A stretch of 59,147 nucleotides of DNA from CAZEDK01 sp964511025 (lineage in GTDB: Bacteria > Patescibacteriota > Gracilibacteria > UBA1369 > GWF2-33-10), in assembly GCA_964511025.1 (NCBI GenBank), contig CAZEDK010000002.1, positions 1 through 59,147 on the forward strand, given 5' to 3'. Shown here in pieces: positions 9,705 to 19,507 of the stretch (the stretch's first letter is position 1; each line of letters opens with the position of its first letter). Position numbers and translations under genes: made by a program. The notes beneath the pieces are model-generated. The model saw only the letters and a program-made list of their open reading frames with translations. It searched no databases and was not told the origin of the DNA.

Positions 9705-10808
9705 TTAGATAAAATTAACATGTTCAGGTGGATGCTTTAATTGCCACAGATATTGATTTATTTCGTCCATCCTGCAATTTACCCGACATTGGTTTGTATC
9801 AAGTCTATCTTTCGCCCAACTAATAGACCTTAGCCTTTTTTCTCCTTCCCAAATCTCCTTAAATGTATTTTTATAAATATTACCGTAGATAAAACGCTCA
9901 TCACCGAGATAAGCGCTGCATCCCCAAACCGTACCACCAGCATCTATATAAGACCAGAAAGGAAGGGCAAGGCATTGCTTATAACTCCGTTGGCCCTCAT
10001 CCCATTTTTTCATTGTGCTAACGCGGAATATTACGCTAAAGCTATTATTATTAAAAGTGCTTAACTTATCGGCTAAATGAAGATAATTACTGTATTTTAT
10101 ATCCTTATACCTGGTCGTTCTGCTTAACGGATGTTGTGAATACGGCTTTACAACCAAATAGTCCATACCTATATCTTTAGCCTGTCGAGCTAAAAGCTCT
10201 GTCTCATGCCAGTTTTCGGGAAGAAGTATAAGTTGCATACCTAAGGTACATTTATATCCTCTATCTCGCCTTTCTTTCGCTGCATAAGACATATTTTCTA
10301 TTACCCTATCCAAGTTATCAGGATTTGTTTTGTGAATCTTAGCATAGGTCTCTTTCGTTGCCCCATTTATGCTTACTTTTATCCAAGTAATATTTTCTAA
10401 AGTGCTCTCAATAAGGTCTTTTTTTAAAAGTACTCCGTTCGTTGTTATGGCAACATCAATACCTACTTTTTTTGTGCGGTTGATTATTTCACCAATATCT
10501 TTATGTAGCAATGGCTCACCTTCACCAGCGTACATAATACTTTTTAAACCGAGTGATGCCATTTCGGATAATCTATCGTTAAGTACCTTTTTATCTAAAA
10601 ATCGTGGTTGATATTCCATAAAATCCAACGCACAATATGTACACCGATGATTACACATGCCAGAGGGCGATATTTCCATATAAATTGGGTAGATATTCTC
10701 TCCTTCTAACCAATTATATACTCTAGAGACATGATATATCAATTTATGACTATCTATTTGGTATTTATCCATAAAAACATGCTGGAAATATCCTTTAAAA
10801 TTTAACAT
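9705..10808 (-). CDS. Radical SAM/SPASM-type enzyme, paralogue of the 7178 gene
   Basis: About 367 residues. CxxxCxxC is at residues 52-59 and GEGEPLLH near 94. The C-terminal cysteines (KQCLALPF, WGCSAY, QCRVNC) fit a SPASM domain. An upstream in-frame ATG at 10823 exists, but the ATG at 10808 has a GGAAG Shine-Dalgarno. The relic copy at 13205-13334 also aligns from exactly this codon, so 10808 is preferred. It shares N- and C-terminal blocks with the enzyme at 7178-8281. The substrate is unknown. Confidence 0.87.
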   Translation of the reverse strand: MLNFKGYFQHVFMDKYQIDSHKLIYHVSRVYNWLEGENIYPIYMEISPSGMCNHRCTYCALDFMEYQPRFLDKKVLNDRLSEMASLGLKSIMYAGEGEPLLHKDIGEIINRTKKVGIDVAITTNGVLLKKDLIESTLENITWIKVSINGATKETYAKIHKTNPDNLDRVIENMSYAAKERRDRGYKCTLGMQLILLPENWHETELLARQAKDIGMDYLVVKPYSQHPLSRTTRYKDIKYSNYLHLADKLSTFNNNSFSVIFRVSTMKKWDEGQRSYKQCLALPFWSYIDAGGTVWGCSAYLGDERFIYGNIYKNTFKEIWEGEKRLRSISWAKDRLDTNQCRVNCRMDEINQYLWQLKHPPEHVNFI

Positions 10809-10823
10809 GGTTTCTTCCAGCAT

Positions 10824-11621
10824 TGAACATGCATAGTCGTAAATTCTTACTGGTAAAACCTAGCATTCTGGGAATATTTACTATGCTCTTTTCAAAAAAA
10901 AGAAAGAATGTGGTAAAAATAACTCTTTTAACACGAATAGTTGATACATAAAACATATTGATTTATACTTCAAAAAGGAATTAAAAGACTCAAGAATAGG
11001 CTTCCGACTATTCAACGGATTTATTCAGACCTAGAGCTCAAAAGGTAGCAGAAAAGATTGACCGATACTATCAACTAGAATGCCTTCTCTCAACAAAAAA
11101 CATTATGAGAAACTTAACAAATGGATTTAAACATGTTTTTAAGATGAAATAAAAGTCCAATTAACTCCAACATTATCTGACAATTGGCACTTAGAGGAAA
11201 ACAAGCTTGGGTTCGATCCGTAGCAGTGACAAGACAGAATGTAAATCTCTTTGAATTATTGAATCTTTTAATAAAAAAAGTCCATTACTGGAAAGCTCTT
11301 CAATAAATATCCTTCAGTTTCAGTATTCCTAATTTACCTTCTAGTACATTATTAAAGTGATCTTTAGAAATAATCTGCAACAGAATTATAATGCATAGAA
11401 ACTATTCCTACAGAAAAAAACCAAAATAAGATTCCTGCTTCTGACTTTATATATTTTCCAATATAAATCCAATCGAAAAACTCTTGTAATCCCAGTTTTG
11501 AACAGATCCAAGTCTCAATAGTATGAAATCATTCCCATTTGAGAAAAACATTCTTATGTTTAAAGAGAGACACAATGAAAGAGCTGTATTATATATACAT
11601 ATTAATTTTGTTTGCTTTTAT
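10824..11621 (-). other. About 800-nt gene-poor gap with degenerate coding traces
   Basis: This is the longest stretch without an intact gene. On the minus strand, roughly 11364-11528 is open for about 54 codons and reads as a hydrophobic peptide (EFFDWIYIGKYI, then GILFWFFSVGIV) with no plausible start, like the tail of a lost membrane protein. On the plus strand, about 11000-11150 is open for about 50 charged residues ending in KMK. I recognise neither. Decayed genes left by a past rearrangement next to the radical-SAM duplicates is the simplest reading. I see no convincing terminator or tRNA. Confidence 0.35.
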
Positions 11622-13100
11622 TTAGCTAGGAACATTCCGTAAAAAATAAGTTTGAACTGTCACCTTAAGCCTTTTTAAAAAAGAAATAGATGCTACTGAT
11701 TTTAATAAATATGAAAAATAATAATACGACTTCATTTTTGATATAAGTAGTTTAATCAGCAAAACATATAAAGGTTTATGTCCTTTATATATATAATAAT
11801 CAAACATTGTAAAACACCTTTGTATTTCTTTTTCGCTAAATCCAGGTAGATTTAAAACAGCTTTTGTCCTTTCTACTTCATCGAAAAAAGATTCACCAAT
11901 CAGACCTTGTGCTTTACAAAAAGAATAAAGCTCAGTTCCTGGATATGGATAGAAAATAGAAGTCATATGACGGTTCGGCTGGCATTTCCTGTTCATTTCA
12001 ACAGTTTCCATAAAATCATTAAAGGTTTCTCCGGGAATTCCGATAAGATTAAAGAAGCTTACTTCTATTCCATACTTCTTTGCCTGTTGAACCGTTCTTA
12101 TTACATCCTCATTTGAATAATTCCTCTTCAACACTTCTCTTCGTATCCTTTCACTACCAGATTCTAATCCTATGTTAATAAAACGAAAATTACTCCTCTT
12201 AAAGACTGCAAAAAGTTCTGAATAATCTGCATTTTGTGTAATTCTTAAATTTACCCCAAAAGATAACGGCTTTTTTAGATGAGAATTTAATTTTTCTAAG
12301 TTATAACACAATTCAAAAGCCCATTTTCTATTAACACCTATAGTTTCAACTTCAAAATATATTTCTCTCACTTTAGGAAAAGTGCTTATGACTTCATTTA
12401 TTTCTTGCATCACATTATCAACAGATCTCATCCTAACGTATTTATCAGATGCTATTTTTCTTAATGCATGATTAGAACAGTACGTACATAGATGAGGACA
12501 TCCACGTCCCAAAAGAATAGGATATTGAAAATCTTTATTATCGGGGTCTATCCATTCAATCCACATTTTTCTATCTGGGAAAGGCAAGCTATCGATATCC
12601 TGCAAAAATGGTCTTGTAGGATTTTTTACAACATCAGAATTGTGCTTAATCCACATATTAAAGATGGAAAAACGCGTTTCCCCTTGTCCTATGTTTGCAA
12701 CAAGTTCAGAAACAGGGAACTCACCTTCCCCAACGCATAAGGCATCAAAACTATGTTTAATAACTTCTTCAGGATTTAAAGAAACATGTGGCCCTCCTGC
12801 TACTAGATAAATGTTTGGATACTTCCTCTTTATGTAATCTGCAATAGATATAATAAATTTGAACTCCGTAGCTACAATGGTAAAACACATTATGTCTGGG
12901 TAAAACTTTCTTAAATATTCATTTATTCTGGTTTCATTTTGCTTCCCTAATAACTTACTAAGAACAATTAACTTTGTATTATGTCCATGTTTTTTAAGAA
13001 ACGATGATATATAAGATATTCCAAATTGCATTTCCATAGGAGTCTGCAAGGGATACTTAGGTGACCATATATCCTTTGAATATACAAAGAGAATATTCAC
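11622..13100 (-). CDS. B12-binding-domain radical SAM enzyme
   Basis: 492 residues with a GTG start at 13100 preceded at some distance by AAGG. The N-terminal 1-130 B12-binding-type fold has AGGPHVSLNP (101-110) and GEGE (124-127). Radical-SAM CxxxCxxC is at 201-208 and the GIPGETFNDF loop near 370. The C-terminal tail of about 90 residues is hydrophobic and basic. It follows the relic radical-SAM segment at 13205-13334. The family includes methylases and cyclising or oxidising enzymes; the specific reaction cannot be told. Confidence 0.85.
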   Translation of the reverse strand: MNILFVYSKDIWSPKYPLQTPMEMQFGISYISSFLKKHGHNTKLIVLSKLLGKQNETRINEYLRKFYPDIMCFTIVATEFKFIISIADYIKRKYPNIYLVAGGPHVSLNPEEVIKHSFDALCVGEGEFPVSELVANIGQGETRFSIFNMWIKHNSDVVKNPTRPFLQDIDSLPFPDRKMWIEWIDPDNKDFQYPILLGRGCPHLCTYCSNHALRKIASDKYVRMRSVDNVMQEINEVISTFPKVREIYFEVETIGVNRKWAFELCYNLEKLNSHLKKPLSFGVNLRITQNADYSELFAVFKRSNFRFINIGLESGSERIRREVLKRNYSNEDVIRTVQQAKKYGIEVSFFNLIGIPGETFNDFMETVEMNRKCQPNRHMTSIFYPYPGTELYSFCKAQGLIGESFFDEVERTKAVLNLPGFSEKEIQRCFTMFDYYIYKGHKPLYVLLIKLLISKMKSYYYFSYLLKSVASISFLKRLKVTVQTYFLRNVPS

Positions 13101-13204
13101 TGCTTTATTACCTTCTCGGTAAGTTGTATTTCAAACAGCAACAATTTAAAAATCCCAAGAAAGTTTCTTATATTCTTCATATTATTTTTAATAGATCTTC
13201 TATT

Positions 13205-13334
13205 CAAAAGATAGACCGGATAAACATTTTCTCCTTTCAACCAATATGCATTTTGGAGACATGATATATCATTTTTTGTTACCCATTCGGTATTTATCCA
13301 TAAAAACATGCTGGAAACATCTCCTGCAAAACAT
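13205..13334 (-). pseudogene. 5' relic of a third radical SAM gene related to the 9705 gene
   Basis: The segment aligns with the first about 43 codons of the radical-SAM gene at 9705-10808, from its ATG (13334 matching 10808) through the GEN-Y-P-Y block. A 29-nt run is identical in both copies (13289-13317 and 10760-10788). The reading frame is broken: the conserved frame hits a stop soon after the start, and the later block YWLKGENVYPVY lies in another frame. No CxxxCxxC follows. The open frame at 13097-13351 is therefore decay, not a gene. The rest of the 319-nt gap holds nothing else I recognise. Confidence 0.8.
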
Positions 13335-13419
13335 ATGTGTTTATAAATCAATGCTCAATATATCAATTTCTATTTATCTCGATAATATGAATTGAATCGA
13401 AGTCAAATAAGCATCCATT

Positions 13420-14346
13420 TCACATTATACTTTCAATCACCTCAAAAACTCTTTCGGGCTCTATATAATTCATGCATGATTTGTCTTGTATACATCGAGG
13501 GCTCAAACAAGGTATACAATTATAACCAGCATTTGATTCTAATTTTATGCCGTTTGATATACAAATTTCTGAAGCAAGTGTAGGACCAAAAAATGCAATT
13601 ATCTTTTTGTGTAGCGCATTAGCTACATGCAAACCTAAACTGTCGTTGGTTATAACAACTTTGCAAGAATTTACCCACTCAAAATATTCTTCAAGGTTTT
13701 GCAAACCTTGCTGCCAAGAAATTGTATATTTATTGCCGATAAGCCTTTCAAGTTCCTTCCAATATTCCATAGACCAAGCTTTAGTGGGCCATTTCGTACC
13801 CACATCATAATTAAAGCCTATATCATAAATAATGTTAGATTGGGGTTTGTATCCCAAAATGCAACACTCACCTTGCCATTTAGCGCCACCAACCATTTCA
13901 TACAGAATTTCTTCCCAATATCTCCTTGTCTTTTTCTTATATTCGGTATCCATACAAATTTCCAATACATGTTGAGAGCCTTCATAAGCAAGTGCAACAC
14001 CATTTTCAGGATCAAATCTAAATCCATACCGACGCCAAGCATTAATAGTATCTGAAAAGGCACATAGTCCAGGTACCTTTTCAAGGTTGATGAGTGTATC
14101 AAATCGTTCTGATTGTAATTGCAATACTGAGCTAAGATCATAAAAAATTGTTCTGTGAATATATGGATTCTCTTTTAATAAGGGAAACGCCTTCTCGTCT
14201 ACCAACCAAGTAACATGAGCATTTTTATAAAGATGTAATAATACAGTACTTCTAAGTACATCCCCCAAGCTTGTTACCTTTCCTATTTCGCCATCTAATG
14301 TTTCAGAATATCCCAGTTTAATAATCAAAACTTTTTCTTTATGCAT
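13420..14346 (-). CDS. GT9 (heptosyltransferase-family) glycosyltransferase
   Basis: 308 residues, ATG start. The N-terminus (VLIIKLG, then SLGDVLRSTVLLHLYK) and the C-terminal TNDSLGLHVANAL with AFFGPT are the signature blocks of ADP-heptose:LPS heptosyltransferase-family GT-B enzymes. Cysteines near the C-terminus (CIPCLSPRC) match the usual CxPC pattern of the family. The start overlaps the upstream GT4 gene by 8 nt. The donor may be a heptose or another sugar; an HddA-like kinase elsewhere in the locus makes a heptose donor plausible but unproven. Confidence 0.85.
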   Translation of the reverse strand: MHKEKVLIIKLGYSETLDGEIGKVTSLGDVLRSTVLLHLYKNAHVTWLVDEKAFPLLKENPYIHRTIFYDLSSVLQLQSERFDTLINLEKVPGLCAFSDTINAWRRYGFRFDPENGVALAYEGSQHVLEICMDTEYKKKTRRYWEEILYEMVGGAKWQGECCILGYKPQSNIIYDIGFNYDVGTKWPTKAWSMEYWKELERLIGNKYTISWQQGLQNLEEYFEWVNSCKVVITNDSLGLHVANALHKKIIAFFGPTLASEICISNGIKLESNAGYNCIPCLSPRCIQDKSCMNYIEPERVFEVIESIM

Positions 14347-15478
14347 TTAATTCTTCCATAACACCCAATGTTTTTATAGCAGTCTCTTCCCAGCTAAAGG
14401 AACTTGCTCTTCTTTTCGAGTTTTGTTTTAATTTCTCTAATAAAATATTATTATGTAACACTGTTTCTATCTTTTTAGCAATCTCATTTGGATTATAAGG
14501 ATCAAAATATATTGCAGCATCTTGACAAATTTCTGGCATCGGCTCTATATTTGAAGATAAGATAGGCGCCCCACAAGACATAGCTTCAATCAAAATATTC
14601 GGACAATTCTCACATGTTGACGGATATACAAATAATTGACAAAGTACATAAAAATATGGTAATTCCTCGTAAGGAACATGACCTAAAAAGATAACACGGT
14701 CTTCTATTTTATTACTTAATACAACGGTTTTTAGCAATTTTGTATATTGTTCGTCAAAACTTTTTCCAATAAGAACAAGATTCAGATTATGATCAATTTT
14801 GCTTATAATCAGTGAAAAAGCATGAATCAGTTCAAGAAAGTTTTTGTACTTATAAATGTTTGAAACATATAGAATAAATTTGTTAAGGTTGTATTTCTGT
14901 TTAATTTCATTAAGTATGTCGGAATTTAAATCCGGTTTGAACAGTAAGTTTTTACCATGATAAATAAGTGAAGTTCTATGTGCCGGTAATTTATAATAAT
15001 GACTTAATTTCTTCTTTGCTTTATCTGAAATAAATATAATTTTTTTAGCTTTTCTAATAGATAAACTAGTTAATATTCTCAAAAAATTAAATTTCATCCA
15101 ATAATAAAGATTTTGTTTCTTTATCATATTACTATCAAAAGGTGCGACAGTTTGTATCATAATTATTGTTGGAAAAGGGCAAAAAATTAACCCAATATTA
15201 GCAGGACAATAAAGAATATTTGCCTTAATTTTTTTTAGTATATAACATAAGAAAAACTGCTCCCAAAAAAGGCGAAAAAATATCGAAATGCTAGGAATTT
15301 TGAAAGAGAGTATATTGAAGTTTTTATAATTTGTATCTAGTATTTTCTCACCTCTTTTCGTAGTGATAATAATATATTCATTTCTTTTATCTATTTCTGA
15401 CAAATACCTGAATAGCTGATTTAAATAAGTAACACCTCCTCCCGCAACAGCAGATAAAGCATTTATTGCAATACGCAT
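14339..15478 (-). CDS. GT4 family glycosyltransferase
   Basis: 379 residues, ATG start. GT-B fold: an N-terminal AGGGVTYLNQL glycine-rich loop, LYVSNIYKYKN near 210 and the family EX7E region (YPSTCENCPNILIEAMSCGAPIL) near 300. Retaining transferases of this type use NDP-sugars at the cytoplasmic membrane face. It overlaps the downstream GT9 gene by 8 nt, so the two probably add consecutive residues. Confidence 0.88.
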   Translation of the reverse strand: MRIAINALSAVAGGGVTYLNQLFRYLSEIDKRNEYIIITTKRGEKILDTNYKNFNILSFKIPSISIFFRLFWEQFFLCYILKKIKANILYCPANIGLIFCPFPTIIMIQTVAPFDSNMIKKQNLYYWMKFNFLRILTSLSIRKAKKIIFISDKAKKKLSHYYKLPAHRTSLIYHGKNLLFKPDLNSDILNEIKQKYNLNKFILYVSNIYKYKNFLELIHAFSLIISKIDHNLNLVLIGKSFDEQYTKLLKTVVLSNKIEDRVIFLGHVPYEELPYFYVLCQLFVYPSTCENCPNILIEAMSCGAPILSSNIEPMPEICQDAAIYFDPYNPNEIAKKIETVLHNNILLEKLKQNSKRRASSFSWEETAIKTLGVMEELNA

Positions 15479-15532
15479 ATTCGATAGATTCTTTAGACCT
15501 TCATTTCTTAAATCTTTAGATTATATACCCTT

Positions 15533-16324
15533 TTATTGGTATGTACGTTTCCGCCATAGATAACCTCTAAACACCGATACGGCTTTTTCTCCAAAATTAT
15601 TTAAGATTATTCTTCTGGCAAAATGTCGTATAAAATTGTTTGTGTAACTAAGGGGTTCTTTCACTGCCGATGATAGTTTGTGCGCGCTACGAACTCTCCA
15701 ACCATCGAGTGTAAGTGTTGAACTACTGTTACCACCTACTCGCATACGAGTAAGAATATCTTCAAGTATAATACACGGTATATTAGCCTTTATGCACCTC
15801 AGCAAAAAATCATAATCAGCACCAATGTTATAGCGAGTATTAAAAAGACCTACACATTCATATACACTACGTCGTACAAAAGTAGCAGGATGTTGAATAG
15901 TCATTCCTTTATATAGATGAAGTATACTCGATTTTAAAATAATTTTATTCCCTTTGGATGAGTTTTCCCATGCCTCTATAGAACCGGAAACAATGCCTAC
16001 ATCAGGATTGCGTACAAATACAGAAACAACTCGCTCAAGGATATTTGGTAACCATGTGTCATCGCTATTAAGAATAGCAACGATTTCGCCAGTTGCACGA
16101 CTAATACCTTTATTCATAGCGTCGTATATCCCATTATCTGGCTCAGACCTCCACCCAGACATCGCCATCGGATATTTTGCAACTATATCTTTAGTGTCGT
16201 CTGTAGACTCCCCATCTTGTATAATAATCTGAAAATTGGTGTAATTTTGATTTATTATACTTTTTATCGTATCTTCGACTGTTTTTGCACTATTAAAAGT
16301 AGGTACGATTATACTAACTTTCAT
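15533..16324 (-). CDS. GT2 family glycosyltransferase
   Basis: 263 residues, ATG start. The GT-A motifs are clear: VSIIVPTFNSA at the start, QDGESTDDT near 36 and LNSDDTW near 86 containing the metal-binding acidic pair, followed by the GADYDFLLRC block near 166. The typical WcaA-like length and no membrane helices point to a cytosolic transferase building the repeat unit. A 320-nt spacer separates it from the gene upstream. Confidence 0.88.
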   Translation of the reverse strand: MKVSIIVPTFNSAKTVEDTIKSIINQNYTNFQIIIQDGESTDDTKDIVAKYPMAMSGWRSEPDNGIYDAMNKGISRATGEIVAILNSDDTWLPNILERVVSVFVRNPDVGIVSGSIEAWENSSKGNKIILKSSILHLYKGMTIQHPATFVRRSVYECVGLFNTRYNIGADYDFLLRCIKANIPCIILEDILTRMRVGGNSSSTLTLDGWRVRSAHKLSSAVKEPLSYTNNFIRHFARRIILNNFGEKAVSVFRGYLWRKRTYQ

Positions 16325-16644
16325 AATCCCTTTTTTAAAAGATATTCCATCTAAAATCCTTCTGTGCTGCTAATGAATCATTCCAAAATCACTATATTTT
16401 CGGAAGTCTAAACATAATGATTTCATATATATTTAAACACTTTTCGCATAAGAGTTTCAATTTATTAGATTGATTTTACAATTTCTATAAAAATTCTTCG
16501 AAAGAAGATATTCGTTCTTCTAAACGATATAATGTTTTTGATCACAAGTTAATACCCAATGCGTAGTTCTAATGCTCTATACTGAGGAAATATAATGGTT
16601 TTTAACTATAGTGTCTACTAAAATTCATTCCATCTGGCAGTCAA
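16325..16644 (-). other. 320-nt intergenic spacer
   Basis: No gene is visible in either direction. It contains one weak terminator-like hairpin on the minus strand (listed separately). A TTGAAA element with A/T-rich -10-like sequence some 17-20 nt later lies upstream of the GT2 gene at 16324; it could be a promoter but is not distinctive in such AT-rich DNA. Confidence 0.3.
16489..16508 (-). terminator. Weak terminator-like hairpin
   Basis: Read on the minus strand, TCTTC-TTTC-GAAGA forms a 5-bp stem with a 4-nt loop and is followed by ATTTTT. It lies about 140 nt after the stop of the GtrB-like GT2 gene. The stem is short and AT-rich, so it may be chance. Confidence 0.25.
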
Positions 16645-17604
16645 TCATTGAATAATCTTACCAATCTTATAAACAGGCTTATCCTGTGACTCATGATAAA
16701 TTCTTACTAAAATCTCTGCTAATATTCCAAAAGAAATAAATAATAATGAAGAAATAATAAACAACATTGTTAACATAACTAAAGGTAAAAGATTTATACC
16801 TGGAATATTAATAATAAAACGCTCATATAATGTTTTCATACCGACAATCAAGGCAGCAATTAAATTAATTATACCAAAACCACCGAACAGATAGATAGGT
16901 TTCTGAGAAAAATCAGCTAAAAATTTAATAGTGATCAAATCAAGCAGAACTTTGACGATCCGAATTAATCCATATTTTGACTTGCCTTTTTTACGAGGAT
17001 GATGTGAAACTGGTATTTCGGTAATCTTTGCACCTTCCCAATAAGTATAAATTGGAATAAACCTATGCATTTCACCGTATAATTTTATATTTTTTACAAT
17101 TTCCTTTTTATAGGCCTTTAGTGAACATCCATAATCCCCTAATTTAACGCCACTTATTAAAGAAATCAATTTATTAGCAATAAAAGATGGAAATCTTCTT
17201 GTAAGAAACGAATCACATCTATTTATTCTACACCCACTCACTACGTCATAACCTTCGTTTAGCTTTTCCAATAATCTTGGTATATCTTCTGGGTCGTTTT
17301 GTAAATCTCCATCCATCGGGACAATCACCTCGCCATTTGCATAATCAAATCCAGCAGATACAGCTGCAGTTTGACCATAATTTTTTTTAAGTACAATAAT
17401 CTTAATATTAGGATAATTATTTTTATTGATTTGTAACATCTGAAGTGTATTATCCTTGCTACCATCATCTATAAAAATTACTTCATAATCAGCTTGTTTA
17501 AAATTAATAGACCGCATTGCACGATCTATTTTATTACAGATTTCTGTGATATTCCCTTCTTCATTATAAACAGGAATTATTATACTTAGTTTAAGTTCCG
17601 ACAT
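16645..17604 (-). CDS. GtrB/DPM1-like GT2 with C-terminal membrane helices
   Basis: 319 residues, ATG start. The GT2 core shows SIIIPVYNEEGNI, DDGSKDNT near 46 and DGDLQNDPEDIP near 98. Two hydrophobic helices follow near 235-260 and 275-305, as in undecaprenyl-phosphate glycosyltransferases of the GtrB/ArnC/DPM1 type. Such enzymes make polyprenyl-phosphate sugars for GT-C transferases. A GT-C-like membrane gene lies two genes upstream (19486). The start overlaps the AsnB-like gene by 14 nt. A similar GT2 sits at 33558. Confidence 0.85.
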   Translation of the reverse strand: MSELKLSIIIPVYNEEGNITEICNKIDRAMRSINFKQADYEVIFIDDGSKDNTLQMLQINKNNYPNIKIIVLKKNYGQTAAVSAGFDYANGEVIVPMDGDLQNDPEDIPRLLEKLNEGYDVVSGCRINRCDSFLTRRFPSFIANKLISLISGVKLGDYGCSLKAYKKEIVKNIKLYGEMHRFIPIYTYWEGAKITEIPVSHHPRKKGKSKYGLIRIVKVLLDLITIKFLADFSQKPIYLFGGFGIINLIAALIVGMKTLYERFIINIPGINLLPLVMLTMLFIISSLLFISFGILAEILVRIYHESQDKPVYKIGKIIQ

Positions 17605-19507
17605 GGTTTTCCCACCATAAGCCTAAAATAAGAATATTCCATAGTTCTTTCCGTAAATCAGCTTTATTTTGCAAGTGAAGATCGTAAAGTTGTCTCAGGA
17701 ATTTCATATCAAATAACCCTGTTTTGCTTAATTTACCATTATACAAAATATCATACATCATGGTCTTTAGTATTCCTTTTAACCATTTCCCCGTAGGAAT
17801 GCCAAATCCTTTTTTTCCCCTCTTTAATATATTTAAAGGTAAAACCCCTTTTAATATTTTTTTGTATAGGTACTTTCTGGTTAACCGTCGCATCTTAAAC
17901 GAAACTGGTAATTGATTAACAAAATTAGCATAATCTTTATCAAGAAAAGGAGAACGAACCTCCAAGGAATTCATCATACTTGCTCTGTCAACCTTCGTCA
18001 GGATAGAATCATGCATGTAAAATGTAAGAAAGTTCAAAACCACGCTGTCAATATAATGTAATTCCTTGTGGTTACATTTTTGTTTTAATACATCTTCCAA
18101 AAGTTGCTGAAAAGTCAGACCTCCTGCCCATGGAAAAATACTTTTGATTTCAGTGACAGAAAACGTACTCATCCATAATTGATTTCTTAATCCATAATTA
18201 CCATAAGTTTCAGGATTAAAACCTTTTAAAAAATGTCTTAACTTAAATCCTAAGCTCATATTCAAATTCGAGTTTATTAAAAGAGACGAAGATGCTATAA
18301 AATAAATCAGTTTTTGAAGACATTGACTTCTTTCAATCAAAAGACTAAAGGGGATTGCCACAAAAGGATCGTATCCGGCAAATAGTTCATCATTTCCATC
18401 TCCACCTAAAGCTACAGTAATCGTTTGTCTAGCAAATTTGGACAACAAATATGTTGGAATAATAGAAGCATCAGCAAATGGTTCATCAAGATTCTCAATA
18501 ATTGTGGGAAGAAACTGAACCAACGAGTCTATATCCAGGATTTCTTCATAATGGTCTGTACCATACAAAGCAGCAAGCCGTCTCGCATATTGTGATTCAT
18601 CATAATCTGGCTCATTAAAGCCTATACAAAAAGTCCTTAATTGAGAAATACCACATTGAGCTAATAATGCCAACATACCCCCAGAATCCAAGCCTCCACT
18701 TAAAAATATGCCCAATGGTACATCACTAATAAGGCGCTTTCTAATTGCTCTGACAAGCAATATTTTTAATTGTTCCTGTGCTTCAGGTTCTGAAATAGAT
18801 AACTTCGGTGTAAATGTAATATTAAAAAACTTAACTGGAATAATGGAATTCTGAGTAATAGGTTTATTTACATCAATATAAAAATATGCGCCGGCTGGAA
18901 GTTTTAATACAGATTTATATATACTATGTGGGGTTGGAATATAATCAAAAGCTAGATATTTTTGAAGGGATAGTTGCTGTATTTCTGCACGAAAATTTGG
19001 ATACCTAATAATTGCCTTAATTTCGGAGCTAAATATTAGTTGTTTATTCTGCCATGCATAAAAAAGTGGTTTTTTACCAAAGGGGTCTCTTGCCAAAAGT
19101 AACTTTTTTCTTATGGCATCGTAAAGAGCAAACGCAAACATCCCATCTAACTTACTTAATAAATCTAGGCCGTATTCCTCATAGAGATGTACAATAACTT
19201 CCGTATCTGTGTTAGAAGAAAATACGTGACCCTTTTTGATCAAATCTTCCTTTAATTCTAAGAAATTATAAATTTCTCCATTTAAAATAATACTAATACT
19301 TCCGTCTTCAGAAAAAATAGGCTGATGTCCGGCAGGGCTAGTATCAATAATACTGAGACGTCTATGAGCCAATCCGACGTTGTGATTACAATAACTCCCG
19401 GCATCATCAGGCCCACGATGTCGAATGACATCAACCGCATCTTTTAAATCCTGTTCAACGATTTTTAAAGATGTATTCTGATTAATTACACCGAATATTC
19501 CGCACAC
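17591..19507 (-). CDS. asnB: Asparagine synthase-like glutamine amidotransferase (AsnB family)
   Basis: 638 residues with a GTG start so that Cys2 becomes the N-terminal nucleophile of the class II glutaminase domain. Residues 1-190 carry RHRGPDD (about 29-35) and LNGEIYN (75-81). The synthetase domain has the ATP pyrophosphatase loop SGGLDS at 270-275. In polysaccharide loci, AsnB homologues are thought to amidate sugar carboxylates such as uronic acids; plain asparagine synthesis is possible. It overlaps both neighbours (14 and 22 nt). A second copy is at 37128. Confidence 0.88.
   Translation of the reverse strand: MCGIFGVINQNTSLKIVEQDLKDAVDVIRHRGPDDAGSYCNHNVGLAHRRLSIIDTSPAGHQPIFSEDGSISIILNGEIYNFLELKEDLIKKGHVFSSNTDTEVIVHLYEEYGLDLLSKLDGMFAFALYDAIRKKLLLARDPFGKKPLFYAWQNKQLIFSSEIKAIIRYPNFRAEIQQLSLQKYLAFDYIPTPHSIYKSVLKLPAGAYFYIDVNKPITQNSIIPVKFFNITFTPKLSISEPEAQEQLKILLVRAIRKRLISDVPLGIFLSGGLDSGGMLALLAQCGISQLRTFCIGFNEPDYDESQYARRLAALYGTDHYEEILDIDSLVQFLPTIIENLDEPFADASIIPTYLLSKFARQTITVALGGDGNDELFAGYDPFVAIPFSLLIERSQCLQKLIYFIASSSLLINSNLNMSLGFKLRHFLKGFNPETYGNYGLRNQLWMSTFSVTEIKSIFPWAGGLTFQQLLEDVLKQKCNHKELHYIDSVVLNFLTFYMHDSILTKVDRASMMNSLEVRSPFLDKDYANFVNQLPVSFKMRRLTRKYLYKKILKGVLPLNILKRGKKGFGIPTGKWLKGILKTMMYDILYNGKLSKTGLFDMKFLRQLYDLHLQNKADLRKELWNILILGLWWENHVGT

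Noticed and set aside
11207..11225. GGGTTCGATCC, resembling a tRNA T-loop
   Set aside because: The flanking bases do not form the T stem and no acceptor or anticodon arm is present.
13097..13351. Minus-strand open frame of 84 codons
   Set aside because: It crosses the frameshifted relic of a radical-SAM gene and joins unrelated frames; treated as pseudogene.
13818..14141. Minus-strand open frame of 107 codons
   Set aside because: Shadow of the GT9 gene in another frame.
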